Source of the DNA: Dehalococcoidia bacterium UBA1141
GTDB lineage: Bacteria; Chloroflexota; Dehalococcoidia; Lucifugimonadales; UBA3495
Reading direction: 5' to 3'
DNA length: 64,000 nucleotides
Assembly: GCA_002311385.1 (NCBI GenBank)
Contig: DCAE01000109.1
Span: 128,423-192,422 of the forward strand
The notes under the pieces: generated by a model
What the model saw: only the letters and a program-made list of their open reading frames with translations
What the model was told of the DNA's origin: nothing
Database searches by the model: none
Part shown: one piece after another, positions 27,411-34,755 of the stretch
Position numbering within the stretch: position 1 is the stretch's first letter
Layout of the letters: each line of letters begins with the position of its first letter
Program-made: the position numbers and the translations under genes

Positions 27411-28144
27411 TTATTTTCGGGCCAGAACTTCTACCGCTACCACGGCCTGATTCTTCGTGCGAGCGTTTCGGAATGTGCGTAGTACGGCAGCGTCTTTGAA
27501 GCCTGCTTGGCGGAACTCCTGAAGGAAGACTACGCCCTCCTTGGCTCCAGCCACTCAAGCAAACCAATTCTCAGGTGTTGGTTCTACTTTCTCTGAACCG
27601 GCTTCCCGCAGAACAAGCTCCGCCGCAAATACGCATCCTCCAGGCTTCACCACTCGGGCAAGCTCTGTGAATATCTTTGAACGTTCCGAGTTCAAGTTGA
27701 ATATCCCATTAACCAACGCCACATCTACGGAGAGATCTTCCAAGGGCAGGCTTTCTGCGTCAGAGTGAAATATCTTGATATTGGTGGCCCCGGATTCCAG
27801 CACGGCCTGTTCCATGCTCGATAGCATCGCCGAACTAAAATCCACAGCCAGTACTTGACCTTGGGGCCCAACACGCCCAGCGGCAATGATGGAGTCCAAT
27901 CCTGCGCCGGAGCCCAAATCCAATACCGTCGCTCTTGATGGAATCTCCGCCAACAAGGACAGGTTAGAGACGCCAGCGAATGCGTCTACAGCCACCGCGG
28001 GCAACCCCCTGGCGGGATAGCGCCGACACTCTCGGCTAAATCCCGGCCAACGGGGAACGGATGGTCCTCATCAGGGTGTTGAGCAGCCCTGCTATATGCT
28101 TCTCGAACGCCCTCTCTAAGACCCGAAACATTTATTTCATTCAT
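27411..28144 (-). CDS. Candidate selenoprotein: ArsM-like SAM methyltransferase (one apparent frameshift)
   Basis: The class I methyltransferase core reads TVLDLGSGAGLDSIIAAGRVG (motif I), LAVDFSSAML and ARVVKPGGCVFAAELVL, and resembles arsenite-methyltransferase-like proteins. The start is ATG 28144 (MNEINVSGLREGVREAYSRA). After DEDHPFPVGRDLAESVG the frame breaks at 28020-28021 (one base lost or GC gained) and resumes with YPARGLPAVAVDAFAGVSN. At 27557-27555 an in-frame TGA lies in E-N-W-F-A-TGA-V-A-G-A-K-E, where I expect the late conserved Cys of this family. The frame then runs 47 more codons (ending VVAVEVLARK) to TAA. A 7-bp hairpin follows the TGA, and a strong promoter with a palindrome precedes the gene. 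Selenocysteine is the favoured reading; a decayed gene is the alternative because of the frameshift. Confidence 0.68.
27522..27542 (-). promoter_or_regulatory. Putative SECIS element of the methyltransferase gene
   Basis: On the minus strand AAGGAGG (27542-27536) pairs with CTTCCTT (27528-27522), including one G-U pair, around the loop GCGUAGU, which starts with G. The loop begins 19 bases after the UGA, in the range of bacterial SECIS elements. Confidence 0.5.
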
Positions 28145-28181
28145 TTCCAACAGACCCGGCGATAAAATCCTTACTCTGTCG

Positions 28182-28252
28182 ATAATAGGCGTAAATTTTT
28201 AGTCAATCAATTGCATTTTGTTTATTTCATCGATAAAGTGGCGTTTATCGAT
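28182..28252 (-). promoter_or_regulatory. Sigma70-like promoter with adjacent palindromic operator
   Basis: On the minus strand TTGATT (28210-28205), a 17-base spacer and TATTAT (28187-28182) form a good housekeeping promoter about 40 bases upstream of the methyltransferase ATG. Just upstream of the -35 lies a perfect inverted repeat ATCGATAAA-6-TTTATCGAT (28229-28252) in an AT-rich stretch. This suggests regulated expression, for example by a metalloid or redox sensor; the regulator is not known. Confidence 0.55.
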
Positions 28253-28410
28253 AATTTTCCTAAATAAATATCATAATGCATGGTTTATGTAATAAGAGTC
28301 GAACATGATTGAGGCAGGGAGAAGATTTCAGCAGGGTAATTGTGGGCCGACCCGGTCGAGCCTGTGCTGATGAGCCGGTGTTGCTGAGCCAGGGGTGTGG
28401 GCCAACAGGC

Positions 28411-29595
28411 TCAGAAACTGCCCTGGGGTTCCAACCCCAGATAAAACTGGCCAGCAGTCTCGTAGTTGGTGAGGCGGCCTTGGATGTGCTGGGTAATCAC
28501 CCGGACATCCTGAAACTGGCGCTGAATAGGGTTGCTGGCAAAAATCGCGCTGGAGCCGCACAGGTTATAGGTGATATCAACTACCTCCGCCGCTTTACGT
28601 ATTGCGAAGGTGGCTGCTAGGCGTAATTGAATGCGCTCTTCGGTGGAAACAGCTTGGTTCTCACATGCGCTTTTCCAGATTGACGAGACACTCTGGCCAA
28701 GAAAGGCGTCGGCCGACTGCAGAATCGCTTCCCCTTCGCCTATGAGCCTTTGGGCCGTGGATTGGTCTTGTAAAAGATTGGATGTCCTGAGAGGATTTTT
28801 CGTCTGCGAAAGTTCGATTGCGGTTATCAAGCTGGAGCGAGCGATGCTAAGGGCCACGGTTGCATCACCCGAGGCGAAAAGCAGGGTCCTGGGAATAACG
28901 TACAGGGGTCCGTCTTCCCGCCGAGGGTCTGCCAGGTCATAGGTCCGCCCACTGGGTACGAACAAGTTATCCACCTGAAAGCTGAAGCTGCCAGTACCCC
29001 GGAGTCCGCTTACCTGCCAAGAATCTTCCAGAAAGGTTGCTTCAGACTTAGGAATGAGCATCACTCTGGGATTTTCGCCCGCCGCCAGACCGCTTTGCTG
29101 TTGATTCACGGGGTTGATGGGAGCGAGGGCGGCCAGCCAATTGGCATGGCCGCTGCCGGTGCTGAAATCCCAGGTGCCGCTTAATCGATATCCCCCATCC
29201 ACCGGAACGGCGTTCACCGACGAAGTGGGAGGACCGTTTGCTACGACGGCTCGGCTCTCGCCCCAAATCTCTCCTGCGATTTTCTCCGGCATAATGACCG
29301 AGGCTGTTGCGAATACATTATTCTGGTTTACACACCATGCAGTACTGCCATCGACTCGGGCGAATGTTCTCACGACTTGCAGAAAGTCCGGGAGACTCAA
29401 CTCCGTACCCCCTAATGAGCGTGGCACAAGAAGGCGGAATAGGCCTCGCTCGGCCATTTCGCCTACCAAATCCGGGGGTAACCGACGCTCGCAATCGATG
29501 CGGTCCGTTTCTTGGGCGATGCGGTCGGCTAACTGCCGGGCAGCTTGGAGTAGCTCGCCCTGGTCGGTTTCTGAGTTGTTTTGTTTGATTGGCAT
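28411..29595 (-). CDS. Acyl-CoA-dehydrogenase-fold flavin oxidoreductase
   Basis: The protein belongs to the same HsaA/HpaB-like branch of the acyl-CoA dehydrogenase superfamily as the gene at 7726-8934. It has the N-terminal helical region (EMAERGLFRLLVPRSLGGTELSLPDFLQVVR), the beta domain (YRLSGTWDFSTGSGHANWLAAL, VSGLRGTGSFSFQVDNLFVPSG) and the C-terminal bundle (RKAAEVVDITYNLCGSSAIFASNPIQRQFQDVRVITQH). The length is 394 residues. Such enzymes hydroxylate aromatic or other organic substrates with reduced flavin from a partner reductase; no reductase gene is adjacent. Confidence 0.83.
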   Translation of the reverse strand: MPIKQNNSETDQGELLQAARQLADRIAQETDRIDCERRLPPDLVGEMAERGLFRLLVPRSLGGTELSLPDFLQVVRTFARVDGSTAWCVNQNNVFATASVIMPEKIAGEIWGESRAVVANGPPTSSVNAVPVDGGYRLSGTWDFSTGSGHANWLAALAPINPVNQQQSGLAAGENPRVMLIPKSEATFLEDSWQVSGLRGTGSFSFQVDNLFVPSGRTYDLADPRREDGPLYVIPRTLLFASGDATVALSIARSSLITAIELSQTKNPLRTSNLLQDQSTAQRLIGEGEAILQSADAFLGQSVSSIWKSACENQAVSTEERIQLRLAATFAIRKAAEVVDITYNLCGSSAIFASNPIQRQFQDVRVITQHIQGRLTNYETAGQFYLGLEPQGSF

Positions 29596-29658
29596 CAGCC
29601 GTCCGAACGGTGAGTCTTGCGCTGCGGAAACACTATCTGATAATGCTGCGCACTTAAA

Positions 29659-29689
29659 GGCCGATGTCCCGTTAACTGGGACATCGGCC
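29659..29689 (-). terminator. Perfect 12-bp inverted repeat, probable terminator
   Basis: GGCCGATGTCCC (29659-29670) and GGGACATCGGCC (29678-29689) flank a 7-base loop. On the minus strand it is followed by only TTT, so termination for the 29740-30204 gene is likely but the T-tract is weak. It could also act as an operator for the flavin oxidoreductase downstream. Confidence 0.6.
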
Positions 29690-29739
29690 GATTCTGGTCA
29701 TAGGAGCCCGATGGATCCTGGGCAAATCGACAAGAGGTA

Positions 29740-30204
29740 TTAGGCCTCTATCAACCCCTGTTCTATGGCCTTCGAAATCAGGTCTTTTCCCTCATCCAAG
29801 CGCGCATAGATAGCTTCCGAAGCGGCCGCAACCAACTCTTGGTCAAGGAGCTTGGCTTCTTCAGGAAAGCCCGCTTCCGCCAGCAACTCCTGGCCATTAT
29901 CCCGTATCTGATTCAAGCCCCAAGCTATTTGAGACTCAGTATCCCTCACATCATCGGGGAACTCAGTATGGGAACCTCCGGCTCCAAGTTTGTCGTAGCC
30001 GCCCTTGTGCCAATGCCCTCGTGGGCCGTGGGTATCGTAACGAATGGCTTCTTCGCCTCTGACATCAACCCCAAATGTTGGCCCTCCCATCTTGCTTTTC
30101 AGGCACCTGACGGGCCAGAGATAAATCTTGATATCGCCTGATTCAGTCAACGGTCGCACCAGAACCTTTCCCAGATACGACTCACCATCAATCATCGTAG
30201 CCAT
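29740..30204 (-). CDS. Conserved-looking hypothetical protein with His/Gly-rich segment
   Basis: I do not recognise this 154-residue soluble protein. It opens with a beta-rich part (YLGKVLVRPLTESGDIKIYLWPVRCLKSKMGG), has a central His/Gly-rich stretch (THGPRGHWHKGGYDKLGAGGSH) that could bind metal, and ends with an acidic helical half. No signal peptide or membrane segment is seen. The ATG has AAGGAGAG seven bases upstream, so it is very likely expressed. Confidence 0.7.
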   Translation of the reverse strand: MATMIDGESYLGKVLVRPLTESGDIKIYLWPVRCLKSKMGGPTFGVDVRGEEAIRYDTHGPRGHWHKGGYDKLGAGGSHTEFPDDVRDTESQIAWGLNQIRDNGQELLAEAGFPEEAKLLDQELVAAASEAIYARLDEGKDLISKAIEQGLIEA

Positions 30205-30523
30205 TCAAATTCTCTCCTTGAATATTTTAAGAGCGCTGCACTTAGGGTACGCCCTCACAGGAGATATTAACACAGAGTCCCAGCCTCAAGTCAGTGGACA
30301 AGCATCTCCGCCGACGCTACCATGCCTTCACATTGGCTACTGGAGATTAGATCGCAGGCTGAAGAATACTGGCCGGAGAATCCAGCCGGGAACGGGTGTA
30401 AGATCCAGCACTTCCCAACACCGGCCATGATTCTTGCTTTCAATACCAATCCCACTGGCCGATCCTGCCGTAAGAAATGTTGAAATAATATTGCCCCAAA
30501 TTTTCGATAACAGGAGCGATGCA
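30205..30523. other. Divergent intergenic region
   Basis: This 319-base spacer separates two divergent genes, each with a strong ribosome binding site. Promoters should lie here, but I cannot pick a convincing -35/-10 pair, and no RNA gene or hairpin stands out. Confidence 0.45.
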
Positions 30524-31624
30524 ATGGGAAGTTCCATAAGAGGTAATCGTAGTATCACAGCCGTTTTGTTACTGGTGCTCTTTGGGCTATTCTTGGGAAT
30601 AGCGTGCACGGGTCCGGCGGGTCCGGCAGGTGTCCAAGGGCCCCAAGGGGCTGCCGGCGAGCAGGGGCCTCAGGGTATCGCCGGTCCCCAAGGGCCAGCA
30701 GGAGTTGCGGCACAGGCAAGCGCCGCAATTTCTAATCAGCAATCGCAGCAATCCGAAGAAACCGAAAACGAGAACGAAAATTCAGCATATGGTAAACCGA
30801 CTATCTGGGGGGATCAGCCGGCCTACGGGATAAGCTTCAGCTCCCCCAATGGAATTGCGATAGATTCATCGGACAACGTATACGTCACCGAATTTCGCGG
30901 GAACCGGGTGCAAAAATTTAGTTTCGATGGAGTCTTGGTAGGGCGGTGGGGCTCGGAAGGAAGCGAAGATGGTCAATTTCAGAATCCAACGGGAATCGCC
31001 ATTGATGGCGAAGGCAACGTTTATATCTCCGAGAGCGGCAACCACCGTGTGCAGAAATTCGACTCAGACGGCAATTGGATCACTTCATGAGGGTCGCAAA
31101 GGTCGGGCGAAGGAGAATTTCTTTCTGCGATGGTTATAGCTATCGATTCCGATAGCCGCCTCTAGGTGAGCGATTGGGGAAATGACCGTATTCAAGTTTT
31201 TGATTCCAATGGCGCATATTTGGATAGCTGGGGGTTGAGTGGAAAAGAGGAAGGCCAGTTGTTCACCCCCACTGGGGTCAAGGTAGATAGCGAGGGCAAT
31301 GTTTGGGTCGTTGACCGAGGCAACAACCGGGTCCAGAAATTTACCCGGGATGGCGAGTTTCTGGCCACGTGGGGCGCCGCAGGCGACGACCAAGGCCAAT
31401 TTGGAGTTCCAACCAGCATCGCCTTTGATAGCGACGGCAACTTTTATGTCTCCGAGGTGGAGAATTCACGGGTGCAGATATTCAATTCGGAAGGGGAATA
31501 CATATCCGATCTTGCTTCGGCGTCACTCTCCAATCCCCACGGCTTGGCTTTCGACAGCAATGGAGACCTCTATGTGGCTGATACGGGAAACAATTTCATA
31601 AAGAAATTCAGCTTGGCAGATTAG
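30524..31624 (+). pseudogene. Collagen-like/NHL-repeat lipoprotein interrupted by two in-frame stops
   Basis: From ATG 30524 (AGGAG upstream) the product has a lipoprotein signal (LFGLFLGIACTG, Cys about residue 27). A run of about ten Gly-X-Y triplets rich in GPA/GPQ follows, then a Gln/Glu/Asn linker and NHL beta-propeller repeats (IAIDSSDNVYVTEFRGNRVQKFSFDG and relatives). The single reading frame is broken by TGA at 31088-31090, where NHL repeats have Trp (ITS-stop-GSQRSGEGEF), and by TAG at 31163-31165, where Tyr is expected (SRL-stop-VSDWGNDR). The remaining propeller continues in the same frame to 31624. It would be an extracytoplasmic scaffold or binding protein, now probably truncated. 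Confidence 0.78.
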
Positions 31625-31660
31625 CCAAAGCTTCCGCAAACCTTCAAGGAGGGTTCAAGC

Positions 31661-32245
31661 ATGACCACCAGTCCAATAGACCCGAACCGAGTGCTATTGA
31701 CCGGAGAGAACCCATATATCCGTCTGAGCGAAACAGACAACGGCCCGGTTACCACGGATGCCAGCTTTTGGCGGATCCTGTTTTCACCGGGTGGTCCCGG
31801 TCACGTCCTGTTCTTGCAGAGCGAACTAACTGATAACCAACCCCGGATATATACCGACAATATAGCGATGACCCGCTGGTTGCAAAAAGAGATTCAAGGC
31901 ACAATTAATCCAACATTCGGTAACTTGGAACTTGCGGAGGTTGAGTCGAGCTTCGCCAGTTCCGGGAACCTCAGGACGTCTTGGACGGAGACGGTAACTG
32001 CCAAGAACGAAATAATTGCTCTGACTTGGGAGTCTCTGGGAGAATCCTTTCTGAGCCATAGCTTTCCGGGGAGCAACCCTGACCGGCCACACGGTGTTTC
32101 CACGGTTTTGATTCCTGCAAACGCAGCCAAAGTCATTATTAACGGAAAAACAGCATCGGGACGGCCATTTCCTCGTCAGCGAGATAGCCGAGAGCATAGC
32201 ACTTGCGCCCTGGCATTTTCAGAATCTTGGCTACTTCCTTACTAA
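31661..32245 (+). CDS. Hypothetical protein
   Basis: I do not recognise this 194-residue soluble protein. It starts at an ATG with AAGGAGGG 8 bases upstream, so translation is likely. The composition suggests a beta-rich fold (FWRILFSPGGPGHVLFLQSELTD, EIIALTWESLGESFLSH) and a Ser/Arg-rich end (GRPFPRQRDSREHSTCALAFSESW). It has no signal peptide. It lies 36 bases after the NHL gene and 61 before the GMC oxidoreductase, so it may be co-transcribed with either. Confidence 0.65.
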   Translation: MTTSPIDPNRVLLTGENPYIRLSETDNGPVTTDASFWRILFSPGGPGHVLFLQSELTDNQPRIYTDNIAMTRWLQKEIQGTINPTFGNLELAEVESSFASSGNLRTSWTETVTAKNEIIALTWESLGESFLSHSFPGSNPDRPHGVSTVLIPANAAKVIINGKTASGRPFPRQRDSREHSTCALAFSESWLLPY

Positions 32246-32306
32246 CTAAGGCCGGACTAACAAAAGCCGGATTAGCAACCAGACACGAAGAATTTTTAGA
32301 GGTTGA

Positions 32307-33881
32307 ATGAAATACGACGTTGTTATCGTCGGCGGTGGCGCTGCCGGATCGGTGTTGGCCAGCAGGCTAGCCGCAAACGCGAATACCTCAGTTCTTTTGT
32401 TGGAAGCAGGGCCGGATTATCCCGACCCTGCCAACCTGCCCGACGAAATCAAGTTCGGCCACACGAGATTTGCGGAAGCTCCGGACTCGGAACACAACTG
32501 GGCTCTGCGAGGAACCATCACAGAGGAGCAGGGGGAGATTCACGTGGCCCAAGGCAAGGTGATTGGCGGAGGCTCGTCAATCAACGGTCAGGCTATGCAA
32601 AGAGGGTTCCCCGAGGATTTTGACGCTTGGTCGTCTATGGGCAACGATGAATGGTCCTACGCCAAGATTCTGCCTTACTTTAGGAAGTCGGAGCAGGACT
32701 TGGACATTCGTGATGATTTCCATGGGACGGATGGGCCAATGCCGGTCAGGCGCCGTCAGTCGGGCCCCATGCCGGATATCCAGAAGGCCTTCCACGAGGC
32801 ATGTTTGCAAGAGGGCTACGGAGCGACGGAAGATACCAATGGCCCAAATCCATCGGGCATCGGCGTGTCCCCATCAAACAACCTAGACGGCGTTAGAATG
32901 AGCGCGGCTATGACCTATCTCGGGCCAATGCGCCACTGCCTCAATCTCACCGTGAGGGGAGGAGTTTCCGTCCGGAAGGTCCTGTTCCAAGATCTTAAGG
33001 CCGTGGGTGTTGAGGCCGAAAGCGGCGGCGAGGTCTTCACCGTTGAAGCAGACCGGGTGGTCTTGAGCTCCGGGGCCATAAAGTCGCCCCACCTGCTAAT
33101 GCTCTCAGGAATCGGCCCCCAAGACCAGCTTCAGGAATTTGACATACCGCTGGTCCATGAGCTCCCCGGAGTGGGACAAAGCCTATGGAACCACCTCAGC
33201 GCCCAAGTCGCCTTCAAGGTCAAGAACGGGGCCACCCTCGTTGGCGACGTTGATGCGGTGCACTTTAGCCTGCATTACACGTCACAAGGCTCCAGCGAAG
33301 CCAACGATATGCTACTGAGGACCAGCTCGGTGGTCGACGAAAGGGTGGAAAAGGTGCCCGGCCTGCGCACGATGTACCTGGCCGGAGGAGTCTCGCCAGA
33401 AGAGATGGGAAGAATATCGTGTACTCTTGGGTTGCCCGAAGGTTCAGGATACGTCAAGTTGGCATCCGCCGACGCAAGCGAACAGCCGTCATTTAACTAC
33501 TGCTTTCTACAACATCCAAACGACATTCGGCGGGTGAGGGAAGGCGTGCGTATGTCGGTAAAACTTCTAGAGTCAGACCCCTACAAAGACGTGGCCGATT
33601 ACAGAATACAGCCAACGGATGAGGTTCTGTCCGACGACGACGCTCTGGATTTGTGGATACGTCAAACCGTGGGCACAGCCAGACACGTATCCGGCACCTG
33701 CAAGATGGGACCCGATTCAGACCCCATGGCCGTGGTTGATCAATACTGCAGAGTCAAAGGGGTAGAGCGATTGTGGGTGGTTGATGCGTCGGTGATGCCG
33801 AGAGTTCCCAGGTCCGGAGGCTGTCACGCCACTGTCCTCATGATTGCGGAACGGGCTGCCGACTGGATTGGGGCAAGTTAG
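32307..33881 (+). CDS. GMC-family FAD-dependent oxidoreductase
   Basis: The protein is a 524-residue glucose-methanol-choline oxidoreductase. The N-terminal dinucleotide motif DVVIVGGGAAGSVLASRLA, the signature GGGSSINGQAMQRGFPEDFDAW, the second signature SSGAIKSPHLLMLSGIGP and the C-terminal active site region (RHVSGTCKMG, WVVDASVMPRVPRSGGCHATVLMIAERAADWI) are all present. It probably oxidises an alcohol, with the acceptor unknown. No signal peptide is visible. A strong hairpin terminator follows. Confidence 0.92.
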   Translation: MKYDVVIVGGGAAGSVLASRLAANANTSVLLLEAGPDYPDPANLPDEIKFGHTRFAEAPDSEHNWALRGTITEEQGEIHVAQGKVIGGGSSINGQAMQRGFPEDFDAWSSMGNDEWSYAKILPYFRKSEQDLDIRDDFHGTDGPMPVRRRQSGPMPDIQKAFHEACLQEGYGATEDTNGPNPSGIGVSPSNNLDGVRMSAAMTYLGPMRHCLNLTVRGGVSVRKVLFQDLKAVGVEAESGGEVFTVEADRVVLSSGAIKSPHLLMLSGIGPQDQLQEFDIPLVHELPGVGQSLWNHLSAQVAFKVKNGATLVGDVDAVHFSLHYTSQGSSEANDMLLRTSSVVDERVEKVPGLRTMYLAGGVSPEEMGRISCTLGLPEGSGYVKLASADASEQPSFNYCFLQHPNDIRRVREGVRMSVKLLESDPYKDVADYRIQPTDEVLSDDDALDLWIRQTVGTARHVSGTCKMGPDSDPMAVVDQYCRVKGVERLWVVDASVMPRVPRSGGCHATVLMIAERAADWIGAS

Positions 33882-33910
33882 TACCGGCTTAACCGATGCG
33901 CAAAAACACC

Positions 33911-33945
33911 AAGGCGCTTCCCGGACCGGGAAGCGCCTATTATTA
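33911..33945. terminator. Bidirectional terminator
   Basis: GGCGCTTCCC (33913-33922) pairs with GGGAAGCGCC (33928-33937), followed by TATTATTATT and preceded by an A-rich stretch. It separates the convergent GMC and AhpD-like genes. Confidence 0.87.
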
Positions 33946-33970
33946 TTCCCATAGCAGACTGTTTATATTG

Positions 33971-34531
33971 CTAGTCTTTCGGCACCATCAGCCATTTTTG
34001 TTGGGCGGCGGCTGGGCTTAGCCACCGCTCATGGGCCTCTTGCCTGCCTGGCGGCACCTCCACCCCCAGTCCGTCAGCCAAACGCGTCATGAAATTGAAC
34101 TGGCATGTAATTAGGGCCACCGATAGTATTTCCTCATCGCTTAAGCCAAGGGCTCGAAGCGCTTCCACGTCCGAGCGCTGCATCGAAGTGGGATCTCTGG
34201 TAAGTTTCGACGCATAATCCAACATTCCTCGGGTTTGAGGGTCTAGTTCAGCATCGTTATAGTCGTGCATCACGTGGCTGGCCAACTCGGGGTCGTCGGA
34301 GTGCTGACGGAGGAACCCTCCGTGAGCCATCGTTCAATATCGGCATTTGTTTATCACCGAAACCACCGTGGCGATGGCTTCTTCCTGAACTCTGGTCAGA
34401 TTTGAGCCCCCAAAGAACAAGGCCTGGCTGAGGTTAAGCACCGATTCCATCGCTTTCGGGTTGATGGACATGACCTTAATCACCGGGGGCGGATCGCCGG
34501 ATTTTGGCTCTGTTTCTCGTATCCAAGACAT
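33971..34531 (-). CDS. Candidate selenoprotein: AhpD/carboxymuconolactone-decarboxylase-like protein with C-x-x-U motif
   Basis: The protein belongs to the peroxidase-related AhpD-like family, whose active site is C-x-x-C followed by His. Reading from ATG 34531 (GGTGA upstream), residues MSWIRETEPKSG and INPKAMESVLNLSQALFFGG are family-typical. At residue 66 the codon is TGA (34336-34334) in N-K-C-R-Y-TGA-T-M-A-H-G-G, exactly the second Cys of the motif. The same frame continues for 120 residues (DPELASHVMHDYNDAELDPQTRGMLDYASKLTRDP, GLSDEEILSVALITCQFNFMTRLADGLGVE) to the stop. A near-perfect 10-bp hairpin follows the TGA. It likely reduces peroxides or disulfides. Standard gene calling would report two separate ORFs, 34334-34573 and 33971-34330. 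Confidence 0.88.
34303..34327 (-). promoter_or_regulatory. Strong putative SECIS element of the AhpD-like gene
   Basis: On the minus strand GCUCACGGAGG (34327-34317) pairs with CCUCCGUCAGC (34313-34303): ten pairs with one C-C mismatch, closed by the triloop GUU. The loop starts with GU and begins 17 bases after the UGA. This matches bacterial SECIS geometry closely. Confidence 0.75.
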
Positions 34532-34755
34532 ATCGTCACCATCCGGATGGTAGATTTGGTGAGATAGTACCAAAAATTCGGAACCGAATGGAGTTTGTCA
34601 CCGGCAGTTTAGCTGGTTGCTGCAAATAATCAATCGGCAGCGGTTATACCGGTGGAAACCAGCATGGTCTTTTGAAACTGGTAATTTAGCTGTGAGTATG
34701 CTGGTCGGGGATGAAGCCGCGGCAGATACGCAACTGCCGATCAAGAGTGGTTGGA

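Noticed and set aside
31088..31090. TGA in the NHL lipoprotein as a further selenocysteine codon
   Set aside because: NHL repeats have Trp here, not Cys, and a TAG stop follows 72 bases later in the same frame, so nonsense mutation fits better.
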